DNA of 64,000 bases from Sulfurovaceae bacterium (lineage in GTDB: Bacteria; Campylobacterota; Campylobacteria; Campylobacterales; Sulfurovaceae), in NCBI GenBank assembly GCA_028715055.1, contig JAQTLE010000001.1, forward strand, positions 62,001-126,000, written 5' to 3'. Position numbers and translations under genes: made by a program. The notes below the pieces were generated by a model. That model searched no databases. It had not been told where the DNA came from and worked only from the letters and a program-made list of their open reading frames with translations. Shown here piece by piece: positions 27,373-37,636 of the stretch. The first letter of the stretch is position 1; every line of letters begins with the position of its first letter.

Positions 27373-28838
27373 ATTTTTCCTCCAGTAGTGTAGTGTTTTG
27401 CAAGCAGTTCATCTTCATATAATGGTTTATGTACTGTGAACCCTTGGATATAATCAACACCTAGTTCTTCTAGTTTATATTTTTGTTTTTCGGTGTCAAC
27501 CCATTTGGCTACTGTTAGAATTCTATTTTCTTTGGACATATCAATCATGCTGCGTAATATCATATTTGATTGATTATCTTGGATGTTTGCTATATAATCT
27601 CGATCAAATTGAAGCATATCGAACTTGAAATGTCTCATATAGTCCATGGAAGCATTTGATGATCCGAAATTATCAATACAGATACGAACGCCCTCGTCTC
27701 TAAGAGCTTCAAGAGTTTTGAGATATCCACTAAGATCATGGTGTGTTTTTCTTTCATATAGTTGTATGATGACTCTGGAAGCTAAGACACCGCTTGATTT
27801 GAGAGTTCTAAAAAAATGTTTTTGAAAAAGTGGATCTCTAAGTGAAAATGGGGACAGATTAAACGCAAGAGATATGTTTTCATCTAGTTCTTTAAGAAGT
27901 TTAAATACATGTTTTACTATGGTTAGGTCATATTCTCTGCTTAGTCCTAAACGATTTAAAATCGGTAGATATACTCTAGGAAGCAATTCTTCTGTGTCGT
28001 TTGATTTTAGCTTGACAAAAACCTCATAAATATCTATTTGTTTTGTTTTTAAACGAAATAGCGGACGGAATGTAAATAGTAAATTCTTATGTTGAAGAGC
28101 ATCGATACTTGTTTGTTCTATTTTTTCAATTTCAATTTCATATATATTTTTAGTTTGATCAATATCTGCAGTAGGAGAGAGTATACTTTGTTTATCATCA
28201 TTGTTTTCTTGGATTCTTAGTAGATCTTTTAGGTGCAGCAAGATCTTTTCATAAGATTCGTGTCCATCAACCACTGCAAAAGCGTAATCTATATCAATAT
28301 TTTGTACTGTTTTGTATATTTCAATAAATGATCGCATGTTATCTATGAAAGCATCTTTTGAGTAGTTTTTAATAGCTATAATAAATTCACCGTTATAACG
28401 CCGGCCAATTATTGGCGATATAGATTTATCTTTTTTTAGAAAGTTATTTAATGTGAGGATGAGATATTGCAACAATTTTTCTTTTGCATCAATTCCGTAT
28501 TGTTCTTCGATTGTTTCAATATTTTGAATATTTAAAATTGCTACAAAACTTGCTTTATATGACAGTAATTTTGACATAAATGCTTTTTCATTGAAACTAC
28601 GTGTGGTTTGATCCAATAAAGTTTCTGCGGCACTTAACTCTATTAAAAAGAATATAAAATATACTGTTACAAATATTATTCCGACAAGTAATACAGAATT
28701 TTCAACCGTCATTGCTATAAAAATATTTTTTAGAATAACAGCATATAAAACGAGTCCTATAAAGGCCAAAATAGGCAAACCTGCTCTAAGGGCTAATTTG
28801 AATCTTCGTTCCCTTTCTATAATTTCAGATAGCAACAT
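27369..28838 (-). CDS. Membrane protein with degenerate GGDEF and EAL domains
   Basis: This 489-residue protein has two N-terminal membrane helices (about residues 19-37 and 42-65). A GGDEF-like domain (about 75-230) has RYNGEF at the expected GGDEF site. An EAL-like domain (about 240-485) follows. Key positions are altered: EVF stands where EAL is expected, and [13 protein letters not shown] replaces the DDFG motif of active phosphodiesterases. The later AKWVDTEKQ stands in the AEGVET place, and YIQGF is kept. Both activities are therefore probably lost, and the protein may act as a c-di-GMP receptor or scaffold. It lies between gyrB and queF, 2 bases from gyrB and overlapping queF by 4. Confidence 0.85.
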   Translation of the reverse strand: MLLSEIIERERRFKLALRAGLPILAFIGLVLYAVILKNIFIAMTVENSVLLVGIIFVTVYFIFFLIELSAAETLLDQTTRSFNEKAFMSKLLSYKASFVAILNIQNIETIEEQYGIDAKEKLLQYLILTLNNFLKKDKSISPIIGRRYNGEFIIAIKNYSKDAFIDNMRSFIEIYKTVQNIDIDYAFAVVDGHESYEKILLHLKDLLRIQENNDDKQSILSPTADIDQTKNIYEIEIEKIEQTSIDALQHKNLLFTFRPLFRLKTKQIDIYEVFVKLKSNDTEELLPRVYLPILNRLGLSREYDLTIVKHVFKLLKELDENISLAFNLSPFSLRDPLFQKHFFRTLKSSGVLASRVIIQLYERKTHHDLSGYLKTLEALRDEGVRICIDNFGSSNASMDYMRHFKFDMLQFDRDYIANIQDNQSNMILRSMIDMSKENRILTVAKWVDTEKQKYKLEELGVDYIQGFTVHKPLYEDELLAKHYTTGGKI

Positions 28839-28840
28839 TG

Positions 28841-31156
28841 CTATACATCCAAATGTTTTACATCTTTGGCATGTTCTTCTATATAATTTCTGCGAGGTTC
28901 TACTTCATCTCCCATAAATAGAGTAAATACTTCACTTGCAGTTTCAACATCATCTATCTTAACTTGAAGCAATCTACGATTATCAGGTATCATGGTAGTT
29001 TCCCAGAGTTGTTCCGGATTCATTTCGCCTAGACCTTTATAACGTTGAATATACGCACCTTTTTTAGCACTAGCTTCAACTTCTGCTAGAATAGCCAGCA
29101 TGTCTTTACCTTCGAACTCTTCAGTCATATGCTCTTTGATTTTTTTATGGATATACAAAGCTTCGTTATAATGAGGATTGCTAAAAAGCTGATCATTTAC
29201 GATAAGTTCTTCAAGACCATCGCTTGTTTGAACAAACAGATGAATAGATTCTTCGTTCACCGAGTGGCTTAGTATATTATATCCTAAGCTGCCGATGTAA
29301 GTTTGCAATGTTTTAAAGAGTGTTTTATTATCACTTATGATATCAGGATTTTCTATCATATATCTAAGAACTTCAGGCAGTGCAAAACGTTTTTCTACTT
29401 CTTTTAGTGTCATTTTATAATAAGAAACGAGTTTGAAAAGATCTACTAGATCATTATGTCCCATGGTTTGAGATTCTATCTCAGAAATACCATTTTCTAT
29501 CAAAAAGTCACCTAGTGCTTTATCATCTTTTAGATAAGTTTCATTTTTGCCTTTTTTATAACGATAAAGAGGTGGTTGTGCTAGATATAAATATCCTTTT
29601 TCTATAATAGGACGCAAGAATCGGAAGAAAAATGTCATAAGAAGTGTTTGAATATGACTACCGTCTACATCGGCATCTGTCATGATTATTATCTTATGGT
29701 ATCTTAGTTTATCTTCGTTGAATTCATCGCCTATTCCACACCCAAGAGCCGTGATCATATTTTTGATCTCATCAGATTGAAGTACTTTTTCCAATCTAGC
29801 CTTTTCAACGTTTAGGATTTTACCTTTTAGAGGAAGAATAGCTTGAAATACTCTATCTCGTCCTTGCTTGGCTGAACCGCCTGCAGAATCTCCTTCCACT
29901 AGATATAGTTCGGAGATCGAAGGATCTTTACTTTGACAATCTGCTAATTTACCGGGCAATGTACCTACGCTCATAGATTCTTTTCTTTTGACTAGATCTT
30001 TTGCTCTTTTGGCAGCGTCTCTACCTCTGGCAGCCAATAATACATGAGCCATGATCTCTTTTGCTTCCAGCGGTACTTCTTCCATATAGCGGTTAAAATT
30101 CTCAGAAAAGAATTTTTGCACCAATGGTCTGACATAGCTCGAGCCTAGTTTACCTTTGGTTTGTCCTTCAAACTGTGGTTCAGGAACACGTACTGATATA
30201 ATAGCCACCAAGCCTTCTGCCGTATCATCGCCTGTGATTTTTGTATTTTTTTCTTTCGCATTTGCGTTTTTTGCAATGTAACTAGAAAGAGATCTGGTAA
30301 GTCCGGCTCTAAACCCGGCTTCATGCGTACCGCCATCCGGGGTTTTGATATTATTGACAAATGAAAGTACTTGATCGGTATCGTTATCGCAATACATGAT
30401 AGCTATATCCATCTCTATATCTTCGTCTTTGCCTTGAAAAAATTGCACGGTTGATAGAGGTCTTTTTTTGTTCATATCTTCTACAAATTGTTTTAGACCG
30501 CCTTCGAAATGAAATATATCGCTGCTTCCGTCCCTCTCATCAGTAAACATAATAGAGATTTTAGGATTGAGGTATGCCAGTTCTTTGAATCTTTTTCTTA
30601 GTATAGATGCATCAAATGTTACACCTTCAGTAAATATGGTCTCGTCGGGCCAAAATTCAATTTTTGTACCTCTTTTTTTGCTATTCCCGGTTACGCTGAG
30701 AACATCTTGAGGTATTCCTTTCGCAAAAGATTGTTCATATATACTACCATCTCTAGTTACTGTCAGCTTAAGTTCTTTTGATAATGCATTAACAACAGAT
30801 ACACCGACACCATGCAAACCACCACTTACTTTATATGTGTCTTTGTCAAATTTTCCACCTGCATGAAGAACGGTCAAAACCACAGTGGCTGCAGAGATTT
30901 TTTCAGTCGGATGTTCAGCTACAGGTATACCTCTACCATTGTCTTCGACTATAGCAGAACCAGCGGTTGTAAGAGTTACTTTTATAGTATCGCAGTAGCC
31001 CGCCATAGCTTCATCTATAGAGTTATCGACAACCTCATACACTAGATGATGAAGACCTTTTGTAGATGTATCACCTATATACATCCCAGGACGTTTTCGT
31101 ACTGCTTCTAATCCTTTGAGGACTTTGATATTACTGGCTCCATAGCTATTTTCCAT
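28841..31156 (-). CDS. gyrB: DNA gyrase subunit B
   Basis: This 771-residue protein is full length. The ATPase domain shows VRKRPGMYIGD, EVVDNSIDEAMAGYCD, DNGRGIPV and GGLHGVGVSVVNALS. The Toprim part shows YLVEGDSAGGSAKQGRDR and DADVDGSHIQTLL, and the C-terminal part shows YIQRYKGLGEMNPEQLWETTM. With GyrA it introduces negative supercoils. The start at 31156 follows GGAGATACTAGC. It is the first gene of the gyrB-EAL-queF run. Confidence 0.99.
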   Translation of the reverse strand: MENSYGASNIKVLKGLEAVRKRPGMYIGDTSTKGLHHLVYEVVDNSIDEAMAGYCDTIKVTLTTAGSAIVEDNGRGIPVAEHPTEKISAATVVLTVLHAGGKFDKDTYKVSGGLHGVGVSVVNALSKELKLTVTRDGSIYEQSFAKGIPQDVLSVTGNSKKRGTKIEFWPDETIFTEGVTFDASILRKRFKELAYLNPKISIMFTDERDGSSDIFHFEGGLKQFVEDMNKKRPLSTVQFFQGKDEDIEMDIAIMYCDNDTDQVLSFVNNIKTPDGGTHEAGFRAGLTRSLSSYIAKNANAKEKNTKITGDDTAEGLVAIISVRVPEPQFEGQTKGKLGSSYVRPLVQKFFSENFNRYMEEVPLEAKEIMAHVLLAARGRDAAKRAKDLVKRKESMSVGTLPGKLADCQSKDPSISELYLVEGDSAGGSAKQGRDRVFQAILPLKGKILNVEKARLEKVLQSDEIKNMITALGCGIGDEFNEDKLRYHKIIIMTDADVDGSHIQTLLMTFFFRFLRPIIEKGYLYLAQPPLYRYKKGKNETYLKDDKALGDFLIENGISEIESQTMGHNDLVDLFKLVSYYKMTLKEVEKRFALPEVLRYMIENPDIISDNKTLFKTLQTYIGSLGYNILSHSVNEESIHLFVQTSDGLEELIVNDQLFSNPHYNEALYIHKKIKEHMTEEFEGKDMLAILAEVEASAKKGAYIQRYKGLGEMNPEQLWETTMIPDNRRLLQVKIDDVETASEVFTLFMGDEVEPRRNYIEEHAKDVKHLDV

Positions 31157-31290
31157 GCTAGTATCTCCGTATATTAATTTATACTATCTATCGATTCCCA
31201 AATTTTTGACTTTGTAAAAAATCAGGTCTTCGAAATGATGGTTTTTCCGCGATCAATCGCTTTGATTGAGATAAATCCCAATTATGATTT

Positions 31291-31296
31291 ATTATA
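31291..31296 (-). promoter_or_regulatory. Candidate -10 box for gyrB
   Basis: On the minus strand GAGATATAATAAATC contains a TATAAT 135 bases before the gyrB start. The spacer 31157-31331 between gyrB and tsaD also holds an imperfect inverted repeat (TCAATC/GATTGA near 31252-31268). No other gene is seen here. Confidence 0.4.
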
Positions 31297-31331
31297 TCTC
31301 AAGATACCTTATTTAGGGCTTTTGCACTATT

Positions 31332-32339
31332 TTATAGCAGTGTGCCTGCGATATGTTTTTGCGTAGGCAGTGTTTGGATATCGTTTGAAAATAGATTGTT
31401 CTTGAAAGCATCTACTGCATACCTGCCTACCATTGCCGCATTATCCGAACAATAAGCAAGCGGCGTGCTATGAAGTCTTTTGTTGTAGGTTTTGCATAAA
31501 CCCTCAAATGCATTTGCTATTGATCTATTGGCAGCCGCTCCTCCAACTATAGCTACGTCGCGTATAGGTTCATTAGCAAATATTTTTTTACTTTTTTGCA
31601 ATAGATGTGATATGACTGCTTTTTGGAAACAAGCTGCCACATCACATTTATCTTGTTCGCTCATTATATTTGCCCCGCCTAAAGCTTCTACTTGCAATCT
31701 AACTGCATTTTTAAGTCCAGATAAGGAAAAGGCAATAAGCGGAGAATTAGATAGAGGTACCGGGAATGAAAACCGATTGGCATCTCCGCTTAGAGCCAAT
31801 CTTTCTATAATAGGTCCGCCGGGATAGCCAAGATCCATCATTTTGGCACATTTATCGAAGCTCTCACCTATGCTATCATCCAAGGTCGTAGCCAGGATCT
31901 GCATATTTTCAAAGCTTTTTACTCTCACTATCATAGTATGACCACCTGAAATGAGAAGAGCCAATATAGGGAAAATAGTTTCTTTTTCTATAAATAAAGA
32001 GTATATATGGGCTTTTAGGTGATTGACTGCGATCAGCGGAATATCTAGCATGGATGAGAGAGTTTTTGCCATTGCGATCCCTTCCATTAGGGTCACTCCA
32101 AGTCCGGGTTGGTTGGTAACTGCAATAGCTCTTAGTTTTGGAAAATATTCTTTTGTTTTGACGAGTATTTTTGGCAATGCAACGGCATGCAGCCTGGAAG
32201 CAAGTTCCGGTACAACTCCGCCATATATAGAATGTTCTTTCTCTTGTGATATTTTTTCATGAAAAACAAGTTTCTTTGTCTCGATTTCCGTAATAGCTAT
32301 TGAACTGTCATCGCAACTACTCTCTATACTAAGTATCAT
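31332..32339 (-). CDS. tsaD: tRNA N6-adenosine threonylcarbamoyltransferase TsaD
   Basis: This 335-residue protein of the Kae1/Gcp family transfers threonylcarbamoyl to A37 of ANN-decoding tRNAs. It begins [16 protein letters not shown]. It has the metal-binding [10 protein letters not shown] (HxxxH) segment near 108, the nucleotide-binding [11 protein letters not shown] and [13 protein letters not shown]. The N-terminus overlaps the upstream hydrolase gene by 4 bases. It is the last gene of the cdsA-dxr-hydrolase-tsaD operon. Confidence 0.97.
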   Translation of the reverse strand: MILSIESSCDDSSIAITEIETKKLVFHEKISQEKEHSIYGGVVPELASRLHAVALPKILVKTKEYFPKLRAIAVTNQPGLGVTLMEGIAMAKTLSSMLDIPLIAVNHLKAHIYSLFIEKETIFPILALLISGGHTMIVRVKSFENMQILATTLDDSIGESFDKCAKMMDLGYPGGPIIERLALSGDANRFSFPVPLSNSPLIAFSLSGLKNAVRLQVEALGGANIMSEQDKCDVAACFQKAVISHLLQKSKKIFANEPIRDVAIVGGAAANRSIANAFEGLCKTYNKRLHSTPLAYCSDNAAMVGRYAVDAFKNNLFSNDIQTLPTQKHIAGTLL

Positions 32340-32896
32340 ATATTATCCTGCGCAGTAACTAACTCTAAAACATGTTCCCATTTACCAAACCCGCTATCGC
32401 TATTTATATGTCCGGCTTGGTGTAATATTTCGAGTTGTATATTATATTTTCTTGCCATCTCTTTTGCTTCGTCAATACCCATATATATATCATTATTTGA
32501 AACTATAAGATCTATTTTTGATGCGCAAAGCGAAGGCGGAATAGGATACGGAAAAAAACTCTTGATAGTGTCTATATTTGTATTTGTACTCGGAGGAGCT
32601 ACTAGTATCAAGTGTTTGACATGAAATATATTTTCACTTGCCAGCCAAAACCAAAGTACACATCCTAAAGAATGGCATACCACAGTATCTGGTTTGAAAT
32701 CATTTAAAATCTGTTTTGTTTGCGATACCCATCTATTTTTATTTGGAAAGTGAGGGTTGTCCAGGATAGGAAAGGATACAGTGCCGTAGTTTGAGGCCAA
32801 TTTGCAAGCTAACCATGCCTGCCAATGAGGAGCATCGCTTCCTCCCCATCCATGCAAAATAAGTGTTTTAGCTTTTGACATATTTGCGAACTTCAT
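32336..32896 (-). CDS. RBBP9/YdeN-type serine hydrolase
   Basis: This 186-residue alpha/beta hydrolase shows [19 protein letters not shown] near the start. The nucleophile elbow is CHSLGC (Ser near residue 75), an acidic residue lies in VSNNDIY and the catalytic His is probably in [15 protein letters not shown]. These features define the RBBP9/YdeN (DUF1234-like) family of small serine hydrolases. The natural substrate is unknown. The listed start overlaps dxr by 29 bases; the internal ATG at 32881 (MSKAKTLIL) would also fit. It overlaps tsaD by 4 bases, so translation is coupled. Confidence 0.85.
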   Translation of the reverse strand: MKFANMSKAKTLILHGWGGSDAPHWQAWLACKLASNYGTVSFPILDNPHFPNKNRWVSQTKQILNDFKPDTVVCHSLGCVLWFWLASENIFHVKHLILVAPPSTNTNIDTIKSFFPYPIPPSLCASKIDLIVSNNDIYMGIDEAKEMARKYNIQLEILHQAGHINSDSGFGKWEHVLELVTAQDNI

Positions 32897-33938
32897 TATT
32901 TATTTGCACTATGTCTTCTATTGTTTGCGGTTGTACATTCTCAAAATATTTGTATGCTTTTAGAACTATATCACTCATGCCAAAAAATGAACAATGATTG
33001 TTTTTAAAAGCTGTTATGGCTTCTTCGTTAGCTGCATTTACTACAACCCCCAAGTGAGGATTATTCAAAAGATGGTCTTTGATCTGCCATATGGGATAGC
33101 GATCGCTTTTTATAGGTAAAAATTCAATTGTACCCATGCCCAGAATATCAATAGGTTTTAAAATCTCCTCACTTATTTCGCCTTTTAACGCAAAAGCTAT
33201 AGGTAACTTCATATCCACATTTGCTATGTGCGCAGTAGTAGAACCATCACGAAATTCTGCCAATGCATGGACTATGGATTTTTTTTCGATCACCGCGTCT
33301 ATATTATTTGTATCAAACAACCATTTCGCTTCTAATAGTTCAAAAAGTTTATTTGTCATTGTAGCGCTATCAATTGTGATCTTGTCGCCCATGGACCAAG
33401 TAGGATGTTTGAGCGCATCTGCAAAAGAAGCTTTCTCGATCTTGTCAAGCTCCCAATCGCGAAATGCGCCACCGCTTGCAGTAATATATAACTTATTAAA
33501 TGGTCGGTGATTTAATAAGTACCAAAGTCCAAAATGTTCACTATCGATAGGTGTAATGCATGAAATATCTAACAAATGACCGGCTACAACAAGAGATTCT
33601 TTATTCGCAAGTGCTACTTTTTTACCGAGTTTTATTGATTCTAAAGTCGGTCTTAATCCGGCATATCCAACCAGCGCATTTACTATGATCTGGCTTTGAC
33701 AGAGTGATAAAAGCTCTATTATGCCGTCTTCGCCACAAAAAACTTTTGTATGATCGACCTTATGACGATCCTGGCATGATCCTATGGCTACAAATTTTGG
33801 TTTATAAGCGGCTATTTGTTTGTTGAGCAGATCAACATTATTTCCAGCAACGAGAGCTTCTATTTTGATATCAAAACGAGAAGCAATTTGTAATGTATTG
33901 ACTCCTATTGAGCCCGTTGAACCTAAGATTACTATCAT
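32868..33938 (-). CDS. dxr: 1-deoxy-D-xylulose 5-phosphate reductoisomerase
   Basis: This 356-residue enzyme is the second step of the MEP isoprenoid pathway and makes 2-C-methyl-D-erythritol 4-phosphate. It begins MIVILGSTGSIGVNTLQIA (NADPH-binding GSTGSIG) and has LANKESLVVAG, PIDSEHFGLWYLL (metal ligands), TASGGAFRDW, HPTWSMGDKITIDSATMTNK and VVNAANEEAI. It starts directly after the cdsA stop. The IspA prenyltransferase at 58834 acts further down the same route. Confidence 0.98.
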   Translation of the reverse strand: MIVILGSTGSIGVNTLQIASRFDIKIEALVAGNNVDLLNKQIAAYKPKFVAIGSCQDRHKVDHTKVFCGEDGIIELLSLCQSQIIVNALVGYAGLRPTLESIKLGKKVALANKESLVVAGHLLDISCITPIDSEHFGLWYLLNHRPFNKLYITASGGAFRDWELDKIEKASFADALKHPTWSMGDKITIDSATMTNKLFELLEAKWLFDTNNIDAVIEKKSIVHALAEFRDGSTTAHIANVDMKLPIAFALKGEISEEILKPIDILGMGTIEFLPIKSDRYPIWQIKDHLLNNPHLGVVVNAANEEAITAFKNNHCSFFGMSDIVLKAYKYFENVQPQTIEDIVQINNEVRKYVKS

Positions 33939-34700
33939 TTATGAAGGTAATGCACGAAGAGATATTATCATCATGACTACACCAAATAAGTAGCCATCGA
34001 TTCTATCTAAAATGCCTCCATGACCAGGCAGAAGATTGCCGCTATCTTTTACTCCGGCTTCTCGCTTAAGGTAGCTTTCAAACAGATCTCCGTAAACAGC
34101 TGCTACAGATATGAAAAATGATGTCAATATTGCTTTTGATAGATTATAATCTCTCAATCCAAAAAAAGCACCAATAGCAGTAGCTATTACAACACCACCT
34201 ATTACACCTTCTATAGTTTTATTTGGCGAAGTAGGCGAAAATTGTGTTTTGCCTATGGTCTTGCCGACAAAAAATGCACCAATATCAGTTAAGGCTACAG
34301 TTACCAAAAGCCATAACATTGACCAAATGCCAAAATCATTATAAAGGGTCAAGAAAAACAGTATACCTATAGTAGGATACAAAAACGGCAATAAAATACG
34401 TTTGTCAAAATTGTGAAAATATGCCAGAGAACCGGCAAATATAATAGCTATAAAAAAGAAAAGATCATCCGGACTTGGATAAAAATAGGCAATCAGCCAA
34501 AGAAATGCTGCCCAAAAATAAGCAGATGGGGCTTCAATACCATATAGTTTCATGGCTTCATAAAACGCAAACATATAAACTATGCCTAAAAATACCCACA
34601 TAACAGGAAAACTATCGAGCCAACCAATAAGAGTTACTATCACAAACAGAACAATGCCTGTCATCCATCTTTCTTGGTAATCTGTAAAAAGGTGTTTCAT
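33939..34700 (-). CDS. cdsA: Phosphatidate cytidylyltransferase
   Basis: This 253-residue membrane protein has several hydrophobic helices. The family signature near the C-terminus is DSGNLLPGHGGILDRIDGYLF (Asp pair in GHGGILDRID). VALTDIGAFFVGKTIGKTQFSPTSPNKTIEG precedes it. It makes CDP-diacylglycerol for phospholipid synthesis at the inner membrane. It heads the cdsA-dxr-hydrolase-tsaD operon, an arrangement that pairs cdsA and dxr as in many bacteria. Confidence 0.96.
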   Translation of the reverse strand: MKHLFTDYQERWMTGIVLFVIVTLIGWLDSFPVMWVFLGIVYMFAFYEAMKLYGIEAPSAYFWAAFLWLIAYFYPSPDDLFFFIAIIFAGSLAYFHNFDKRILLPFLYPTIGILFFLTLYNDFGIWSMLWLLVTVALTDIGAFFVGKTIGKTQFSPTSPNKTIEGVIGGVVIATAIGAFFGLRDYNLSKAILTSFFISVAAVYGDLFESYLKREAGVKDSGNLLPGHGGILDRIDGYLFGVVMMIISLRALPS

Positions 34701-34750
34701 CGAGTAATTATCCTTTTGGTATCTTTGTAATTATTATATCATAGATTGCG

Positions 34751-36091
34751 TTAACTTCTTATTTCTATACCTTCTTTGGTGACGATGATTGTTTCATAAT
34801 TTGTATAAAATACATTGGCTTCTTCTTGCGGTTTGACAAATTTTCTTTTTGTAAAATCCACTTTGTATTCTCCTGCTTTATCGGTAGAAAAATCTACGCA
34901 AAGCTTAGCCGCATCTCTTATTACGCTTTGAGGGATAGATTGTTTGTCTGTTTTGATAATTACATGAGACGATGGGATCCCTTGTATATGCATCCATATA
35001 TCATTTGCTTTTGCCAGGGTCAAAAGTTTTTTATTTTCTTTTTTGTTGCGCCCTATTAGGACCTTGTACCCTTCGATCCATACTATTTGTGCATCATCTG
35101 ATTTTTTCTTTTCTTTTTTTTGTTGTGATTTTTGAGGCATGAAAGGCATCAGTTGTTCTGTGGATGTGGCATTATTGATAAGCCCTAGTAATGTTTTATA
35201 AAATGAGACCTTGCTTTCAAGATTTTCTCTTTCTATATGTATATGGATGGCTTTGTTTTTGGCTTTTTTTGACATTGTAAAAAAGTAATCACCGATTCGG
35301 TTTGTAGAGATATGTTTTGGCAAATCTATTACTATGTTGTTGCCTTCGAAATCTAGAGTTTTTATCTCCGTATCGTAAGCCTTAATATTATGCAAATTTG
35401 CCAAAATGATCGAACCGTAAAGGTTGTATTTTTCGCACTCTTCTTGTAGGGCGGTTTCGCTTGGTAGTGAGGATAATAACTTGTATAGTTTGTTATATTT
35501 TTTTTCTGTGCTACCGATAAGATTTTGCTTGATATTGCTAAGTGCTTGTGTTTGTATGGCTCGATAATTTTTTTCTAGGATTTCTTCTATGTTCTCATCA
35601 TCAGAAGTCATATTTTGTTTGCGAGGTGGTAAGCCAAGAAGCTCTACCCCAGGCCTGATGACCCTAAAAGATTTGCCGGCATCAATGTGTCTCAGTGCTT
35701 CAATGATAATTTCATTTTCATCCAATAAAATTACATTGGTATGACGACCTGTAAATTCAAATTGAAGAGTGATAGTTTGTGTTTTATAGCTATTTTTAGT
35801 TTGTAAAACCATACGCAATACTCTATCGTTGGGCAGAACGTTTATATCTATGATTTTACTATATGAGACAAGTGATTCAAGCAGATTGTCAAAAGGTGCA
35901 TTATAGTTTTGTGAATATGGTGTTTGCTTGGCTCTGTAGACCATACTTTCGCCCCTAGTCATCATAAAACCATATTCAAATTCTTTGTCAAATCGAAGAG
36001 AAATTATGTTGTCTCCGATGCGTTTGGCTTTGAAAATAGTATCAAATTGCATAAGATGTTTTTGTAAGGCTATAAGCTCTCCATATTTCAC
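34751..36091 (-). CDS. NFACT-family protein (fibronectin-binding A/DUF814, RqcH-like)
   Basis: This 446-residue protein starts best at GTG 36091 (VKYGELIALQKHL), which has GAGGAG five bases upstream. The frame is open to 36352, but that extension lies in leuC. It has an N-terminal FbpA-like region (RGESMVYRAKQTPYS ... ALRHIDAGKSFRVIRPG), a long coiled-coil middle, and a C-terminal NFACT-R/DUF814 domain (WIEGYKVLIGRNKKENKKL, DIWMHIQGIPSSHVIIKT). Relatives (RqcH/Rqc2) add C-terminal Ala tails to stalled nascent chains on 50S ribosomes. The family is clear; the role here is inferred. Confidence 0.88.
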   Translation of the reverse strand: MKYGELIALQKHLMQFDTIFKAKRIGDNIISLRFDKEFEYGFMMTRGESMVYRAKQTPYSQNYNAPFDNLLESLVSYSKIIDINVLPNDRVLRMVLQTKNSYKTQTITLQFEFTGRHTNVILLDENEIIIEALRHIDAGKSFRVIRPGVELLGLPPRKQNMTSDDENIEEILEKNYRAIQTQALSNIKQNLIGSTEKKYNKLYKLLSSLPSETALQEECEKYNLYGSIILANLHNIKAYDTEIKTLDFEGNNIVIDLPKHISTNRIGDYFFTMSKKAKNKAIHIHIERENLESKVSFYKTLLGLINNATSTEQLMPFMPQKSQQKKEKKKSDDAQIVWIEGYKVLIGRNKKENKKLLTLAKANDIWMHIQGIPSSHVIIKTDKQSIPQSVIRDAAKLCVDFSTDKAGEYKVDFTKRKFVKPQEEANVFYTNYETIIVTKEGIEIRS

Positions 36092-36164
36092 GCGGACTCC
36101 TCGAGTTGAGGCGTATTTTACCATAATATGATATAATTGCCCAATTTTATGCAAGGAACTAGTT

Positions 36165-37439
36165 ATGGGACAAACCATTACAGAGAAGATTTTTTCAGCG
36201 CATGCGGGGCGTGATGTAAAGGCTGGAGAGATAGTAAGAGTAGATATAGATATGATCATAGGGAATGACATTACAACGCCTATTTCTATCAGAGCTTTTG
36301 AAGAGAGCGGAGCTACGAAATTAGCCAAACCGGACAACTTTTGTATCGTCATGGACCACTATATACCAGCTAAGGATATAGCTTCGGCAAATCAAGCTAA
36401 GATCAGTAGAGATTTTGCTTATAAGCATGACATGAAATACTTTTTTGATGAAAAAGATATGGGTATAGAACATGCACTTTTGCCTGAAAAAGGATTGGTG
36501 ATCCCGGGCGATGTCATCATTGGAGCAGATTCTCATACATGTACGCATGGAGCATTGGGCGCTTTTAGTACAGGCATGGGAAGTACCGATCTGGCATTTG
36601 GTATGATAACCGGTGGCAATTGGTTCAAAGTACCAGAATCCATCAAAGTCGAACTAATTGGTAAACCAGCCAAGCACATATATGGCAAAGATATTATCTT
36701 AGAACTTATCCGCATGATAGGCGTAGATGGAGCATTGTATCAAGCTCTTGAATTCACAGGAGATGCAATAGCATATCTTGGCATGGAGGATAGATTTTCT
36801 ATCTGTAATATGGCTATCGAAGCAGGAGCAAAAAGCGGTATTATCGCTGTTGACGATATCACCTTGGCTTATTTGGAAGACAGACGTAAAGCAAATAATG
36901 GCTTGAGAGCCGAGCCAAAGATCTATCATTCAGATAGCGACGCAGTTTATTCGCAAGTAATTACTATTGATGTAAGCAAGCTTTCTCCGGTTATCGCTTA
37001 TCCATTCTTGCCGTCAAACGGCAAGAGCATAGAACAAGCAGTTGCTGATGATCTTAAAATAGATCAAGTAATGATAGGAAGCTGCACGAACGGAAGAATC
37101 GAAGATCTAAGGATCGCTGCTGAAATTATGAAAGGCAAAAGAGTAGCTCGCCATACTAGAATGATAGTCACTCCTGCTACTCAAAAGATATTGCTTCAAG
37201 CACAACATGAAGGGCTTATCGACATACTTATAGAAGCCGGAGCAGTCGTGAGTAATCCAACCTGTGGTGCATGTCTTGGCGGATACATGGGAATCTTGGG
37301 AGATGGTGAGCGATGCGTAGCTACGACAAATAGAAATTTCGTAGGACGCATGGGAGCAAGAACAAGTGAGATCTATTTGGCTAATTCTGCTGTAGCCGCT
37401 GCCTCTGCAATAGCCGGGAAGATCGTAGATCCAAGATAA
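36165..37439 (+). CDS. leuC: 3-isopropylmalate dehydratase large subunit (LeuC, short archaeal-type)
   Basis: This 424-residue aconitase-family protein begins MGQTITEKIFSAHAGRDVKAGEIV. It contains GADSHTCTHGALGAFSTGMGS, IGSCTNGRIEDLR and NPTCGACLGGYMG, which supply the three cysteine ligands of the 4Fe-4S cluster. The length (about 420, against about 466 in E. coli) places it in the archaeal-type LeuC/homoaconitase subfamily. With LeuD it isomerises isopropylmalate in leucine synthesis. No leuD follows it; the next genes are unrelated surface proteins, so leuD must be elsewhere. It is divergent from the NFACT gene. Confidence 0.93.
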   Translation: MGQTITEKIFSAHAGRDVKAGEIVRVDIDMIIGNDITTPISIRAFEESGATKLAKPDNFCIVMDHYIPAKDIASANQAKISRDFAYKHDMKYFFDEKDMGIEHALLPEKGLVIPGDVIIGADSHTCTHGALGAFSTGMGSTDLAFGMITGGNWFKVPESIKVELIGKPAKHIYGKDIILELIRMIGVDGALYQALEFTGDAIAYLGMEDRFSICNMAIEAGAKSGIIAVDDITLAYLEDRRKANNGLRAEPKIYHSDSDAVYSQVITIDVSKLSPVIAYPFLPSNGKSIEQAVADDLKIDQVMIGSCTNGRIEDLRIAAEIMKGKRVARHTRMIVTPATQKILLQAQHEGLIDILIEAGAVVSNPTCGACLGGYMGILGDGERCVATTNRNFVGRMGARTSEIYLANSAVAAASAIAGKIVDPR

Positions 37440-37446
37440 TTTTTTT

Positions 37447-37509
37447 GTCATACCGTACTTGATACGGTATCCATAGATTATCACGAATACTCCGTATTCT
37501 CAGAATGAC
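37447..37509. repeat. Dispersed repeat family A, copy 2
   Basis: This 63-base element starts GTCATACCGTACTTGATACG and ends in AGAATGAC. It matches the element at 39214-39276 in length, ends and orientation. Its first half folds (ATACCGT/ACGGTAT). It starts 8 bases past the leuC stop and could also act as the transcript end of leuC. Confidence 0.75.
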
Positions 37510-37604
37510 GTGAGTTGTCATAGTGATGGCTTTAGCCCGTAATCATCTATTCTAGCGCTTACCCTCTAATTTTTTTTATTTTTTTCAGTTTCTATCTAAT
37601 AATA

Positions 37605-37613
37605 TGTTATAAT
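37605..37613 (+). promoter_or_regulatory. Extended -10 promoter of the DUF11 surface-protein cluster
   Basis: TGTTATAAT (TGnTATAAT) lies 24 bases before the start codon of the first gene, with the ribosome-binding sequence GAGGG between them. It implies a very short leader. No other comparable -10 box was noted up to 44532. Confidence 0.6.
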
Positions 37614-37636
37614 ATAAAAAACTCGAGGGTTAAAGT

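Noticed and set aside
36092-36352. N-terminal extension of the NFACT gene
   Set aside because: It lies entirely within leuC on the other strand; the GTG at 36091 has a strong GAGGAG and begins the family-like sequence.
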